From Snodgrassella sp. CFCC 13594 (GTDB taxonomy: Bacteria > Pseudomonadota > Gammaproteobacteria > Burkholderiales > Neisseriaceae), in NCBI RefSeq assembly GCF_001590725.1, contig NZ_LQXR01000004.1:1-64000 (forward strand): a DNA stretch of 64,000 nt. Direction: 5' to 3'. The position numbers and the translations under genes are program-made. Below the pieces are notes generated by a model, which was not told the DNA's origin, searched no databases, and saw only the letters and a list, made by a program, of their open reading frames with translations. Below are positions 18,313-28,456 of this stretch, in pieces (position 1 is the first letter of the stretch; each line of letters begins with the position of its first letter).

Positions 18313-18732
18313 TTAGTTTTTTGCACTGTATAAAGCAATCACATCTGCTTCAGTCAAATTGGTTGTTTCATTTCTAAATTCGTAAAATGATGGTTTATTA
18401 TCAATATAAATTTGAGTTTTCAGAATTAAGTCATCATTGTTATGAACAATACAAAAAACATTTATATTGCAAAATTTTTGATCTTGCGTGCGCCAAAATA
18501 AAGATGTCCCGCAGTGGTTACAAAAGCCTCGCTCTCCCCGTTCTGAGGACTGATAAATGGATACATAATTCTCAGTAATCCACCTCAAACTACCTTCTTT
18601 GATATGAATATTCATATTTATACCACCAGATTGACGTCTACAAAGCGAACAATGGCAGGCAGTTACATTCTGATTCATAGTCTCAATCTCAAATTGGGTA
18701 TAGCCACATAGGCAACGGCAGTATTGGTGCAT
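18313..18732 (-). CDS. GFA-family (CENP-V/GFA) zinc protein
   Basis: A 139-residue protein of the glutathione-dependent formaldehyde-activating fold. The zinc-binding cysteines are all visible: CRCLCG near residue 5, CHCSLCRRQSG near 27-31 and FCNHCGTSLFW near 71-74. Many members have no proven substrate, so the name describes the fold rather than an activity. It lies 31 bases upstream of the papain-like gene on the same strand and may form a pair with it. Codon use is AT-rich compared with core genes. Confidence 0.8.
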   Translation of the reverse strand: MHQYCRCLCGYTQFEIETMNQNVTACHCSLCRRQSGGINMNIHIKEGSLRWITENYVSIYQSSERGERGFCNHCGTSLFWRTQDQKFCNINVFCIVHNNDDLILKTQIYIDNKPSFYEFRNETTNLTEADVIALYSAKN

Positions 18733-18780
18733 AGCAGGCCTTCAAAAATTTTCTGATTAAAAATCACATTATATTAAGTT

Positions 18781-18832
18781 TTGAGTATATCAAATTAAGA
18801 TTCCATTAGGAATCTTAATTTGATATACTCAA
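18781..18832. repeat. 24-bp-arm perfect palindrome upstream of the beta-lactamase gene
   Basis: Arms at 18781-18804 and 18809-18832 are perfect complements around the loop ATTA. The centre reads AAGATTCC, loop, GGAATCTT. There is no T run. It lies 88 bases before the beta-lactamase ATG and shares its core design with the palindrome at 20635-20670. It may be an operator for the nearby TetR protein or the scar of a mobile element. Confidence 0.75.
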
Positions 18833-18919
18833 TTGGCTAGCCTAATTGAATTTTTTCTTCTTTAGCTAGTTAATAAATAATCATTTAAAAATAAATTGAT
18901 ATTAAAGGTATTGCATTCT

Positions 18920-19738
18920 ATGAAAAAAACACTCTCTATCGGCGTCATTATGCTGTCTTTGTTGGCAGGGTGCCATGTTGTATCACAGCCTAAAGATGCT
19001 CCGATGCAGCAACAAGCCCAATCCATCCAGAGTGATTTCAGTCAAAAAAACATTAATGGTGTAATCACAATTTTTGATGGTAAAAATTACGCCAGTTATG
19101 GTAGCAATGTAGCACGAGCCAATCAGCAATTTATTCCAGCATCTACTTTTAAAATGCTTAATGCGCTTATCGCATTGGAAAATCGTATAACCACGACTAC
19201 TGAAGTTTTCAAATGGGATGGTCAAAAGCGTGGTTTTTCTACATGGGAAAAAGACATGACATTGGGTCAGGCGATGGAAGCTTCTGCTATTCCTGTGTAT
19301 CAGGACATTGCCCGCCGTACTGGGTTAACCCTGATGCAAAATGAGGTTCGTCGGGTGGGTTTTGGTAATAGTAACATAGGCACTCAAGTGGATAATTTCT
19401 GGTTAGTGGGTCCGTTAATGATTACTCCGAAGCAAGAAGCCCAATTCGCCTATCGTTTGGCAAAAGAAGAGTTACCCTTTTCCCAAAAGGTGCAGCAAGA
19501 CGTGAAAAAAATGCTGTTAATTGAACAGCAACAAGGCTACAAAGTATTTGCCAAAAGCGGCTGGGGTATGGATGTTGAGCCCGTTGTAGGCTGGTATACA
19601 GGTTGGGTTGAATCGCCCGATGGCCAGATTAAATCCTTTGCGCTTAATATTCAGATGGACAAGCAAACTCCACCCAGTATTCGCAAAGAACTAGCCATTC
19701 GGTCGCTTTCTGAGCTTGGCTTGTTCCCGAGCCATTAA
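18920..19738 (+). CDS. class D (OXA) beta-lactamase, carbapenem-hydrolysing-group features
   Basis: Serine beta-lactamase of 272 residues. It starts with a lipoprotein signal (MKKTLSIGVIMLSLLAGC), so it is probably anchored in a membrane facing the periplasm. Class D motifs in order: S75-T-F-K78, S122-A-I, F148-G-N (as in the OXA-24/40 group), Trp161 in VDNFWLVGPL and K212-S-G. Long stretches such as TTTEVFKWDGQKR and GTQVDNFWLVGPL match the Acinetobacter OXA-23, OXA-24/40 and OXA-51 groups. Phe106 and Met217 stand where those enzymes form the hydrophobic bridge over the active site. The ATG at 18920 has AAAGGT 10 bases upstream. It converges with tetR. The hydrolysis spectrum is inferred, not shown. 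Confidence 0.92.
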   Translation: MKKTLSIGVIMLSLLAGCHVVSQPKDAPMQQQAQSIQSDFSQKNINGVITIFDGKNYASYGSNVARANQQFIPASTFKMLNALIALENRITTTTEVFKWDGQKRGFSTWEKDMTLGQAMEASAIPVYQDIARRTGLTLMQNEVRRVGFGNSNIGTQVDNFWLVGPLMITPKQEAQFAYRLAKEELPFSQKVQQDVKKMLLIEQQQGYKVFAKSGWGMDVEPVVGWYTGWVESPDGQIKSFALNIQMDKQTPPSIRKELAIRSLSELGLFPSH

Positions 19739-19879
19739 ATGTTGGCGGTTCAACGATTGTTATTTTGATAAGTCAGGATGCCCCATGGGTCGCCTAGATT
19801 AGGTAAGTCATCTACGCGGCTAATCACACAACATGACCTACAAACCAGATCAGCTTGAGGTGCTTTCTCGAACGGCCAA

Positions 19880-20515
19880 TTAGGCATCTCGAGTTGGTTT
19901 ATATCCGCGTAGAAGATTTATGAATAACGCAATGGCATTATCGTCTGTGACTTTGCCGTATAGTGCTTTATCCACGGCGCTGCTGCGCACAAGTGTTATT
20001 AAGCTATTAGCCAGTTTTAAAGGTGATTCAGGTAGCCTTATGTGGGCCAAGTTAAATAAATAAGACAACAAATCGGCGTAGGTATGACGATGCCTATCCA
20101 TCATTACTGTATATTCTTTTTCAAAAGCAGCATTACGTGCAGCAAAGAGATATAGCTCGGTAGACAGTAGTGCTAGGTGTCTATCCATAGCATAGTCTTG
20201 TATCCAACTGGATACAGCAGCTAATGCTGAGTCAAAATCTGTACTGGCTTTTTTGACAACAGACAAAAGACTTTGTGCAATCTGATCGTTATGCTGATCT
20301 AATAAATTCAATATCAGATCTTCTTTGCTTTCAAAATTAGAGTGAAACGCACCTTTGGTGTATCCAGCCCCTTTTGCAATATCATTAATTGACGTGCCTT
20401 CAACACCTTTTTCGGCTACCAGAAGATAGGCTGATTCAATGAGTCGTTGCCGAGTTCGCTGCTGAGTTTCTTCACGAGAAAAACGCGTTATTTCTGCTTT
20501 GTTTATTTTTTTCAT
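19880..20515 (-). CDS. TetR/AcrR-family repressor
   Basis: DNA-binding regulator of 211 residues. The N-terminal helix-turn-helix reads RQRLIESAYLLVAEKGVEGT, then SINDIAKGAGYTKGAFHSNF, with the typical TetR ending SNFESKEDLIL. The C-terminal ligand domain is not assignable. The ATG at 20515 is chosen because GGGAG lies 6 bases upstream; the longer frame from 20554 has no such site. It faces the beta-lactamase gene tail to tail. A palindrome with an ATTCC-N4-GGAAT core lies upstream of each gene, which suggests autorepression and control of the lactamase. Confidence 0.88.
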   Translation of the reverse strand: MKKINKAEITRFSREETQQRTRQRLIESAYLLVAEKGVEGTSINDIAKGAGYTKGAFHSNFESKEDLILNLLDQHNDQIAQSLLSVVKKASTDFDSALAAVSSWIQDYAMDRHLALLSTELYLFAARNAAFEKEYTVMMDRHRHTYADLLSYLFNLAHIRLPESPLKLANSLITLVRSSAVDKALYGKVTDDNAIALFINLLRGYKPTRDA

Positions 20516-20634
20516 TTTATCTCCCGTATCCCTGTAATAGAGGGAATATTTCAACCGTCATAATTAGATGCAATTAAACATTGCAGTTTGTATGGATTGT
20601 TTAGCGATTGACATCTATTAGTTGTCATCATATT

Positions 20635-20670
20635 ACTCATTAAAAATTCCATACGGAATTTTTAATGAGT
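20635..20670. repeat. 16-bp-arm perfect palindrome upstream of tetR
   Basis: Arms 20635-20650 and 20655-20670 (ACTCATTAAAAATTCC and its complement) surround the loop ATAC. It lies 120 bases upstream of the tetR ATG. The inner bases ATTCC-N4-GGAAT are the same as in the palindrome at 18781-18832. A TetR operator is the simplest reading; a terminator is less likely because no gene ends here. Confidence 0.7.
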
Positions 20671-21187
20671 TTCGAAAAAACTAAATTTTGAGTGGTTAGC
20701 TGAAACTTTAATAATCTAGTTGCATTTTAGCAAATGTGATTCGAAGCATTGAGGATTAACTTAATGGATCTATTCAAATAATAATAGCTGGGTTGGCAAT
20801 GAGATGGACGGTTAGCCAAGCCCGTATGCCTGCCATGATGCCGATATTCATCACCGCTGGTCATCAACCCACAGACAAAGGCAAACTAGTAGCTCCAGCT
20901 ACAATGATCCACTACAACGCAAAGATAGTATCTACTTATTGCGCGCTACCACGGGCTTCTGCCAAATATAATGGTTTTTTCCCCAAGCACTCACCTTAAG
21001 CTTTCGTGATTATTAAAATTACTCAGTCATTAGTATGGAAAGTTTCGGCTAATTCTCATACCAACTTAGAAACCCAGCTTGCTGTATCTAGGTATTCATT
21101 TCAATGAATAGTTTTAATTAGATATTTAAATGGGTATTGTCGGAATGATGAAAAACTACGAATAACCAGAGTTTTATTGAAAAATAA
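20671..21187. other. intergenic region, possible gene remnant
   Basis: About 500 bases without a credible gene. Read on the minus strand between about 21000 and 20780, one frame carries a hydrophobic protein-like stretch (PAVMNIGIMAGIRAWLTVHL), but it holds four or more stops. It could be the ruin of a membrane protein once linked to the TetR regulator. I cannot identify a family. Confidence 0.3.
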
Positions 21188-21278
21188 TGGCGGAGAGGAA
21201 GGGATTCGAACCCTCGATACGCTATTCACGTATACACGCTTTCCAGGCGTGCGACTTCAACCACTCATCCACCTCTCC
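21188..21278 (-). tRNA. tRNA-Ser (anticodon GGA)
   Basis: The minus-strand sequence begins GGAGAGGTGG and ends CCTCTCC-G-CCA, giving a seven-pair acceptor stem with an encoded CCA tail. The anticodon loop CTGGAAA gives anticodon GGA, reading UCC and UCU serine codons. The T arm GGTTCGAATCC is present. A long variable arm, as expected for serine tRNAs, explains the 91-nt length. Confidence 0.95.
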
Positions 21279-21513
21279 GAGAAGGGATCAATGTAAAGCG
21301 AAGCGGGGATTATAGCGGGCAGGGCACGTTTTCGCAACCATGCATATCATAGGGATCAACCATATAAGTATTAAGTAGTTATTCAATAAATGTAGAAGCG
21401 GTACAGGTAAAATCTTTTTTGGTAATAGGACAAAAAAATTAATACCCAACGCCAGTGCAATCCCTTTAAATAATTTGCAATTTCCACATCTGAAGCACCA
21501 TGAACACAATCCC

Positions 21514-21551
21514 AATGTCAAAAAGCCAGTGTTAGCTGGCTTTTTGACATT
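21514..21551 (-). terminator. luxS terminator
   Basis: A perfect 16-bp stem (AATGTCAAAAAGCCAG and its complement) encloses a 6-base loop. It lies 12 bases past the luxS stop. On the minus strand the stem ends CTTTTTGACATT, which supplies the U-rich part inside the hairpin. An overlapping open frame at 21288-21563 has no family resemblance and is taken as chance. Confidence 0.8.
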
Positions 21552-21562
21552 AGGATTCAACA

Positions 21563-22069
21563 TCAGTGATTAATCAACTTTAAATCTAAAGCTAAATCTT
21601 GATTTCTATTAACGTCAATGTGTTTTTTCAATATGCTATTGGCTATTTCTTTGGCTTCTGCCAAAGAATGCATAGTGTAAGTACCGCATTGGTATTCATT
21701 TAGTTCTGGAATTTGATTTTGGTTTTGAACACCCAATACATCTTCCATAGATGCCTGCCAAGCTTGGGCAACGGCTTTTTCATCGGGCGTGCCAATAACA
21801 CTCATATAAAACCCTGTCCGGCAACCCATGGGGGAAATATCGATAATTTCGACACCTTGTCCATTTAAATGATTTCTCATGAACCCAGCAAATAAGTGCT
21901 CTAAGGTGTGTATGCCTTTTTCAGGCAATATCTGGTGATTTGGCACACAAAAGCGCAAATCAAAAACAGTGATGTCATCACCACTGGGGGTGCGCATATT
22001 TTTAGCAATACGCACAGCAGGTGCATGCATGCGGGTGTGGTCGACAGTGAAGCTATCCAGTAATGGCAT
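21563..22069 (-). CDS. luxS: S-ribosylhomocysteine lyase
   Basis: LuxS splits S-ribosylhomocysteine into homocysteine and DPD, the precursor of autoinducer-2, as part of the activated methyl cycle. The 168-residue protein carries the metal ligands His54 and His58 in [12 protein letters not shown] and a later cysteine in [11 protein letters not shown], together with the FDLRF and MGCRTGFYM segments. The ATG at 22069 (MPLLDSF) is chosen because GGAGGA lies 6 bases upstream; the frame is open five codons further. It follows purL on the same strand after a 24-bp gap. Confidence 0.96.
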   Translation of the reverse strand: MPLLDSFTVDHTRMHAPAVRIAKNMRTPSGDDITVFDLRFCVPNHQILPEKGIHTLEHLFAGFMRNHLNGQGVEIIDISPMGCRTGFYMSVIGTPDEKAVAQAWQASMEDVLGVQNQNQIPELNEYQCGTYTMHSLAEAKEIANSILKKHIDVNRNQDLALDLKLINH

Positions 22070-22093
22070 GTGTAATTCCTCCAATATTCAAAA

Positions 22094-25000
22094 TTAGCCC
22101 AATGCTTTGCGCGCAGCGGCAAACAAACGATACCAACCTGACAGTTCTGGCCAATCTGTTGGTGCCCAGCTCATTTGCTTGGTTTGATACACGCGCTCAG
22201 GGTGCGGCATCATAATCGTAATACGTCCATCGTTATTGGTAACACCGGCGATACCCGAAGGGGAACCATTTGGGTTTAAGGGATAGGTTTCTGTAACTTG
22301 ATTTTGACCATCCACATACTGTAATGCGATGGCTAAATCGGCATTGTCTAGATCATCCTCGTGATGACTAAAATCAGCACGACCTTCACCATGGCTTACT
22401 ACAACAGGGAGACTACTGCCAACCATCTCGGCCAAGATCAGAGATGGCGATTGAGGAATGGTGACCATGCTCAGGCGTGCTTCAAATTGCTCCGAGAGAT
22501 TCCGTTTAAACCGAGGCCAATGAGCAGTTCCGGGCATAATTGCGGCCAAGTTACTGAGCATTTGACAACCATTACATACGCCCAAACTCAGCGTATTGGG
22601 ATTGGCAAAGAAAGCAGTGAATTGGTCACGCAATGTAGGATGAAACAAGATACTTTTGGCCCAGCCTTCTCCTGCGCCCAATACATCACCATAACTGAAA
22701 CCGCCACAAGCAGCCAGCATCTTAAAATCGGCCAGCTGAACGCGGCCACTCATCAAGTCACTCATGTGCACATCGTAAGCATCAAATCCAGCTTGGGTAA
22801 AGGCAGCCGCCATCTCTACTTGCCCGTTAACCCCTTGTTCACGCAAGATGGCAATTTTTGGCGCCACGCCACGATTGATATACGGAGCAGCTATATCTTC
22901 ATGAATATCAAACGACAATTGTGCAAACAGTCCGCTACGTTTGTCATCGCTTAAGAGAGACAGTTCGCTATCTGCACAGGACGGATTGTCCCGCAATCGC
23001 TGAATATGATGACTGGTTTCGCTCCATGCTCTTTGTAAATCAATACGCGCTTCATTGAGCAATACGGTATTGCCATTGTGAATCATCAGTCGATCAGTAT
23101 TATTGATATAACCTAAAACAAATACGGCGTCAGACAGACCAGCATCAGCAAAGGCTGCCTGAACGGCATCCAAATGATCGTTTTCAATTTGAATGACGGC
23201 GCCTAATTCTTCATTAAACAGCGTACGCACTGCGGCATCATGAAGCTTGACATTGGTGGAGCGGGTTACGGTTTGCTCAATCAAAGCAGCAATGTCCACA
23301 TTAACACCCACATGGCTGGCAAACATCATTTCCGCAAGGGTCGTCAATAATCCACCATCACTGCGGTCATGATAAGCAAGCAAGCGATGCTCATCTAGCA
23401 GGCTTTGAATAACTTGAAAGAAACCAGTCAATAGCGAAGGCTGATCTAAATCAGGTGCAGTTCCATTAATGTTTTTCCACACCTGGCCAGCCACACTACC
23501 ACCCATACGGCCTAAACCTAAACCCAAATCAATGGCCAGCAAAGTGCTGTTTGGATTGTGCTGCAAAACGGGTGTTGCCGTTTTACGCACGTCAGTTACG
23601 GGGGCAAAAGCGGTGATGATGGCGGAAAGCGGAGAAGTTACTGATTTCGCGGTATTTTGATCTGCCCACACCGTTTTCATTGACAAAGAATCTTTTCCCA
23701 CAGGAATACTCAAATTTAGCTGCTGGCAAATTTCCGATACCGCTTGCACTGTATGATAAAGGCTTGCATCTTCACCCTGATTGCCGCATGCAGCCATCCA
23801 GTTGGCGGACAACTTAATTAACCCCATGTCGCCAATATGAGTGGCAGCGATGTTGGTAATGGCCTCACCAATGGCCATACGCCCAGATGCCGGGCCTGAC
23901 AGCAAAGCCAATGGTGATTTTTCACCCATTGACATAGCCTCGCCCAGATGGGTATTAAAGCCCATCATCGTGACAGCCACATCGGCCACTGGCGTTTGGA
24001 AGCGCCCCACCATTTGATCTCGGTGGGTTAAGCCGCCCACGCTACGGTCACCAATGGTAATTAAGAATTGTTTGCTGGCCACAGTAGGGAGACGCAAAAC
24101 CCGATAAGCAGTTTCTCGTATGTCTATTTTACTGCCATCAAAAGGGAGTTCCGGGGCTGGTAAGGTTTGGTCTATGCGCGTGGTTTTTGGGGGTTTTCCC
24201 AACAATACATTGAGTGGCATATCGACTGGCGTGTTGTGAAATAGATCATCACGCACTTGCAGATGACCATCATCAGTAGCCGTACCCACCACTGCAAACG
24301 GACAACGTTCACGAGCACAAATAGCACGAAACGTTTCTAAATTTTCAGGCAGCACGGATAAAACATAGCGCTCTTGAGATTCATTACACCAAATTTGCAA
24401 AGGTGTCAGCCCGTGTTCTTCCAATGGCACCTGGCGCAATTCAAACACCGCGCCGCGTCCAGCATCATTTACCAATTCAGGGAATGCATTAGATAGGCCG
24501 CCCGCACCTACGTCGTGAATAGAGACAATTGGATTGTCCTCACCCAATTGCCAGCATCGATCAATAACTTCTTGTGCCCGACGCTCAATCTCAGGATTGC
24601 CGCGTTGTACCGAATCAAAATCCAAATCAGCACTGTTCGCCCCAGTAGCCATGCTGGAAGCAGCACCGCCACCCAAGCCAATCAACAAACCAGGGCCACC
24701 CAATTGAATCAGCAAAGCACCTTCTGGAATGATGTCCTTGTGGGTTTGACTTGCTTGAATATTGCCCAAGCCACCTGCAATCATAATGGGTTTGTGAAAA
24801 CCGCGCATTTGACCATCAAACATCTCTTCAAAAGTTCGGAAATAACCCAAGAGGTTGGGGCGGCCAAATTCATTATTGAACGCGGCGCCACCAATGGGCC
24901 CATCTACCATAATGTCTAAAGCGCTGCTGATGCGCTCTGGTTTGCCATATTGTGCTTGCGTTGCCGAATACTGTTCCCAAGGTTGTGTCGCATCAGGCAG

Positions 25001-26023
25001 ATTCAAGTTGGATACACTGAATCCAGTGAGACCCGCTTTCGGACGGGCGCCTTTGCCTGTAGCGCCTTCATCACGAATTTCACCACCAGCGCCAGTTGCA
25101 GCACCCGCAAAAGGTGCAATAGCGGTGGGGTGGTTGTGGGTCTCAACTTTCATTAAGATATGGGTTGTTTCTTCATTGAAGCGGTATCCCTGCTGTTGCG
25201 AAGCCTGCGGATAAAACCGTGCGATCTGAGTGCCTTCAATAATAGAAGCGTTGTCTTTGTAGGCAACAACAGTACCTTCAGGATGAGCCAAATGGGTATC
25301 CCGAATCATTCCAAACAGTGATTTTGGCTGTGCCACACCATCAATGATGAAGTCCGCATTGAAAATTTTGTGACGACAATGCTCAGAATTGGCTTGTGCA
25401 AACATCATCAGTTCGACATCAGTGGGATTGCGCCCCATGGCTTGATAATGGGTTACCAAATAATCAATTTCATCTTCAGACAAAGCCAAGCCCATTTCGC
25501 CATTGGCCTTTACCAGTGCAGTGCTGCCAGCACCTAGAATATCCACGCCGCTAAAAGTTTGTGCTTCTGCGCGCTCAAAAAGGGCGGAAGCAGAAGCCAA
25601 CTCATCCAATACACTTTCTGTCATGCGATCATGCAGCAAATCCGACCAAGTTGCCCGTTCGTGCTCATCTAGCTCATCTGCAAACACATAACCAATCCCT
25701 CTTTCAATGCGAAATACATCAGTTAAGCCGCAGTTATGGGCGATATCAGTGGCTTTGGATGCCCAAGGAGAAATTGTACCCAATCGAGGTACCACCAAAA
25801 AAGTAGTGGCTTCTTGTCCAGAGGCGTCCTCTGCGGTCAACAGCTCTTTCAGCTTTTGGGTATCACTTTCTGATAAAGGGTGTTTTACCGAAATAAAATA
25901 CCAATAGTGACTGGATAGCGCGACATCCTGTTTGAGTCCCAGTTTTGCAGCACGTTGGCGTAATTTTTCAATACGGAAAGGAGATAGGGCGATTTCGCCA
26001 CATAAAGACAGCACAGCGGTCAT
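22094..26023 (-). CDS. purL: phosphoribosylformylglycinamidine synthase
   Basis: Large single-chain FGAM synthase (1309 residues), fourth step of purine synthesis, using glutamine and ATP. It has an N-terminal PurS-like domain, a linker, and two AIRS-like halves ([13 protein letters not shown] and [20 protein letters not shown] near residues 220-320). The C-terminal class I glutamine amidotransferase has the nucleophile Cys in [10 protein letters not shown] and the HPERVY motif near the end. The ATG at 26023 ([14 protein letters not shown]) is preferred because homologues start there; the frame is open to 26065. No obvious ribosome site is seen. Confidence 0.97.
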   Translation of the reverse strand: MTAVLSLCGEIALSPFRIEKLRQRAAKLGLKQDVALSSHYWYFISVKHPLSESDTQKLKELLTAEDASGQEATTFLVVPRLGTISPWASKATDIAHNCGLTDVFRIERGIGYVFADELDEHERATWSDLLHDRMTESVLDELASASALFERAEAQTFSGVDILGAGSTALVKANGEMGLALSEDEIDYLVTHYQAMGRNPTDVELMMFAQANSEHCRHKIFNADFIIDGVAQPKSLFGMIRDTHLAHPEGTVVAYKDNASIIEGTQIARFYPQASQQQGYRFNEETTHILMKVETHNHPTAIAPFAGAATGAGGEIRDEGATGKGARPKAGLTGFSVSNLNLPDATQPWEQYSATQAQYGKPERISSALDIMVDGPIGGAAFNNEFGRPNLLGYFRTFEEMFDGQMRGFHKPIMIAGGLGNIQASQTHKDIIPEGALLIQLGGPGLLIGLGGGAASSMATGANSADLDFDSVQRGNPEIERRAQEVIDRCWQLGEDNPIVSIHDVGAGGLSNAFPELVNDAGRGAVFELRQVPLEEHGLTPLQIWCNESQERYVLSVLPENLETFRAICARERCPFAVVGTATDDGHLQVRDDLFHNTPVDMPLNVLLGKPPKTTRIDQTLPAPELPFDGSKIDIRETAYRVLRLPTVASKQFLITIGDRSVGGLTHRDQMVGRFQTPVADVAVTMMGFNTHLGEAMSMGEKSPLALLSGPASGRMAIGEAITNIAATHIGDMGLIKLSANWMAACGNQGEDASLYHTVQAVSEICQQLNLSIPVGKDSLSMKTVWADQNTAKSVTSPLSAIITAFAPVTDVRKTATPVLQHNPNSTLLAIDLGLGLGRMGGSVAGQVWKNINGTAPDLDQPSLLTGFFQVIQSLLDEHRLLAYHDRSDGGLLTTLAEMMFASHVGVNVDIAALIEQTVTRSTNVKLHDAAVRTLFNEELGAVIQIENDHLDAVQAAFADAGLSDAVFVLGYINNTDRLMIHNGNTVLLNEARIDLQRAWSETSHHIQRLRDNPSCADSELSLLSDDKRSGLFAQLSFDIHEDIAAPYINRGVAPKIAILREQGVNGQVEMAAAFTQAGFDAYDVHMSDLMSGRVQLADFKMLAACGGFSYGDVLGAGEGWAKSILFHPTLRDQFTAFFANPNTLSLGVCNGCQMLSNLAAIMPGTAHWPRFKRNLSEQFEARLSMVTIPQSPSLILAEMVGSSLPVVVSHGEGRADFSHHEDDLDNADLAIALQYVDGQNQVTETYPLNPNGSPSGIAGVTNNDGRITIMMPHPERVYQTKQMSWAPTDWPELSGWYRLFAAARKALG

Positions 26024-26206
26024 GATGAGTGAGGCTTTTTGTGTGTGGTTTGACGATGGGCGCATTTTACGCGAAATTACTGCAGCATGCTTGGCAATTT
26101 GGTATGTACTTCAAATGCACCAAGGTAAGCTCATAGTTGTTGATCAATATTGGCATTTGAGTTTGTAAGCATAATATGATAATTTTAAATCAATGAATTA
26201 CCATAA

Positions 26207-26575
<369 letters not shown>

Positions 26576-26682
26576 ATATTATGTAGATTGAGCAGCAGCG
26601 GTGAGGATATGCTGCAATTGTTGATTATACTGCATTGAGCGCCTGCCAATAATGCTCAGCTTGCCGCAGATAATGCATCGAT

Positions 26683-26719
26683 TTAAGGCTGCCTGAATTG
26701 TTATTTCAGGCAGCCTTAA
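26683..26719 (+). terminator. inverted-DUS terminator after glnB
   Basis: A 15-bp perfect stem (TTAAGGCTGCCTGAA and its complement) with a 7-base loop TTGTTAT, made of two opposed uptake 12-mers. It lies about 105 bases past glnB. The rest of the 380-bp gap before rpsF shows no gene; the rpsF promoter must lie in its last 200 bases. Confidence 0.8.
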
Positions 26720-26955
26720 TGCAATGAATTTTCTTTGAGTGATGACGATTTGGGCATTGAATATACATGACACACAATAAGTCATAAATCGTTCAATAGA
26801 TTTCCAAATATTAGATCAACTTACTGGCGATGCAAATACTTAGAAAACAGAACAAGTTTGCGCATATTATTTTTTCCACGTACAATTATCGGTTTTCCAA
26901 CCTTGCCTTTTACTTTTCGCATGGTAAAAGGATTGATTAGCCACAAGGAGTAAGC

Positions 26956-27333
26956 ATGCGTCATTACGAAATCGTGTTTATCGTACACCCGGACCAAAGC
27001 GAACAGGTTGGTGCCATGGTGGAACGTTACAAAGCCATGGTAACCGATGCCAATGGCACTATTCACCGTTTGGAAGATTGGGGTCGTCGTCAACTGGCCT
27101 ATCCCATCAATAAAATTCACAAAGCACATTATGTGTTGATGAATGTGGAAACCACGCCTGAAGTGATTGAAGAAATCGAAACTGCGTTCCGCTTCAACGA
27201 CGCCGTATTGCGCCATTTGACTGTAAAAATGCATGCTGCAGTGACTGAACCTTCTCCTATGATGAAAGAAGAAAAGTCAAAGAATCTGCTGGCTGGCAAC
27301 ACAGCTCCGGCTGCAGAAACGGCTGAAGCCTAA
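26956..27333 (+). CDS. rpsF: 30S ribosomal protein S6
   Basis: Small-subunit protein S6 of 125 residues. It starts [20 protein letters not shown] and contains the conserved [23 protein letters not shown] and [14 protein letters not shown] segments. The C-terminal tail is longer and rich in Glu, Lys and Ala, as in other Neisseriaceae. GGAG stands 5 bases upstream. It is the first gene of the S6-PriB-S18-L9 operon. Confidence 0.97.
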   Translation: MRHYEIVFIVHPDQSEQVGAMVERYKAMVTDANGTIHRLEDWGRRQLAYPINKIHKAHYVLMNVETTPEVIEEIETAFRFNDAVLRHLTVKMHAAVTEPSPMMKEEKSKNLLAGNTAPAAETAEA

Positions 27334-27344
27334 TAGGCAACAGT

Positions 27345-27641
27345 TTGAATAACCAAGTTTGCTTAAGTGCTGAAATAAAAAGTCTGGATGACTTGCGTTA
27401 TACCCCAGCAGGGTTGCCCATTTTGCAGATGTGGCTTAGTCACGAATCATGGCAAACGGAGTTGGGCGAACGCTATTTAGCCAAGATGGAAATTCAGGCA
27501 AAGGCACTCGGTGACATGGCTTTAAACTGGCCGTATCGGCAAGGGACAATGATTGAGATCATTGGCTTTATCGCCCAAAAAGGCGTACGAAATCCGCGAC
27601 CGATACTGCACATACAACAAATTAATGAATATAAAGGTTAA
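27345..27641 (+). CDS. priB: primosomal replication protein N
   Basis: PriB binds single-stranded DNA as an OB-fold dimer and links PriA to DnaT during replication restart. The 98-residue protein matches the Neisseria type: [20 protein letters not shown] in the first half and the final IQQINEYKG. The frame opens with TTG at 27345 and no ATG lies near the N-terminus. AGG 8 bases upstream supports this non-standard start. It sits between rpsF and rpsR, its classical position. Confidence 0.92.
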   Translation: MNNQVCLSAEIKSLDDLRYTPAGLPILQMWLSHESWQTELGERYLAKMEIQAKALGDMALNWPYRQGTMIEIIGFIAQKGVRNPRPILHIQQINEYKG

Positions 27642-27646
27642 ACGAC

Positions 27647-27877
27647 ATGGCTCGTCAATCATTTAAACGCAGAAAATTCTGCCGCTTTACCGTGGAAGGC
27701 ATCAAACAAGTTGATTATAAAGCAGTAGACTTGTTGAAAGACTTTATTGCTGAAAATGGTAAAATTATCCCGGCTCGAATTACCGGCACCAAAACCCATT
27801 ACCAACGCCAGCTGTCTACTGCTGTGAAACGCGCACGTTTCTTGGCTTTGCTGCCGTACACCGATCAACATAAATAA
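27647..27877 (+). CDS. rpsR: 30S ribosomal protein S18
   Basis: S18, 76 residues, which pairs with S6 on the small subunit. The conserved core [20 protein letters not shown] and the basic end [21 protein letters not shown] are intact. It starts 5 bases after priB; the ribosome site (AAGG) lies in the priB end. Confidence 0.97.
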   Translation: MARQSFKRRKFCRFTVEGIKQVDYKAVDLLKDFIAENGKIIPARITGTKTHYQRQLSTAVKRARFLALLPYTDQHK

Positions 27878-27894
27878 TTTAAGGAATAGACGAC

Positions 27895-28347
27895 ATGCAG
27901 ATTATTTTGTTAGAAAAAGTCGGTGGTTTGGGTAACTTGGGCGACGTCGTTAACGTAAAAAACGGTTATGCCCGTAATTACTTGATCCCATCTGGCCACG
28001 CACAACGCGCTACTGCGGCTAATTTGGCCCAGTTTGAAGAAAAACGTGCCGAATACGAAGCACACCAAGCTGCTGTTTTGGCTGATGCTGAAGCACGCAA
28101 AGAAAAATTGGATGGCCAAACCATTACCGTGGCACAAAAAGCTGGGGTGGATGGTCGTTTGTTTGGTTCAGTTACCACCAACGACATTGCTGAAGCCATT
28201 CAGGCTGCTGGCGTAGAAGTAGCCAAAGCCAATGTTCGTTTGCCAAATGGCCCGTTGAAAGCCGTTGGTGAATACGAAATCGAAGTGGCTTTGCACAGCG
28301 ACGCAGTGGCCAGCATCACTGTAGCTGTGGTACCTGCTGCTGAATAA
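27895..28347 (+). CDS. rplI: 50S ribosomal protein L9
   Basis: L9, 150 residues. The N-terminal domain [20 protein letters not shown] with [17 protein letters not shown] binds 23S rRNA. A long connecting helix leads to the C-terminal domain with [21 protein letters not shown] lies before the ATG. It is the last gene of the operon and is followed by a hairpin with a T-rich tail. Confidence 0.97.
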   Translation: MQIILLEKVGGLGNLGDVVNVKNGYARNYLIPSGHAQRATAANLAQFEEKRAEYEAHQAAVLADAEARKEKLDGQTITVAQKAGVDGRLFGSVTTNDIAEAIQAAGVEVAKANVRLPNGPLKAVGEYEIEVALHSDAVASITVAVVPAAE

Positions 28348-28368
28348 TTCAGTATTACTTTGAATTTC

Positions 28369-28390
28369 AGGCTGCCTTTTCAGGCAGCCT
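28369..28390 (+). terminator. terminator after rplI
   Basis: Stem AGGCTGCC with GGCAGCCT, loop TTTTCA, then TTTCTTTT. The right arm is part of a perfect reverse uptake 12-mer (28379-28390). The left arm is a partial copy. Confidence 0.8.
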
Positions 28391-28456
28391 TTTCTTTTAT
28401 GGTTAGTCTGAATTTGATACACTGATTGCCTTTGTGATCAAAATGAAAAATACAAA

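Noticed and set aside
20793-20999. 68-codon open frame on the plus strand near the TetR gene
   Set aside because: No ribosome site or homology pattern; the opposite strand looks more protein-like but is full of stops.
21288-21563. 91-codon open frame after luxS on the minus strand
   Set aside because: It runs through the luxS terminator hairpin and has no recognisable protein features.
22361-22954. 197-codon open frame opposite purL
   Set aside because: It is a shadow of the purL coding sequence with no independent start signal or domain.
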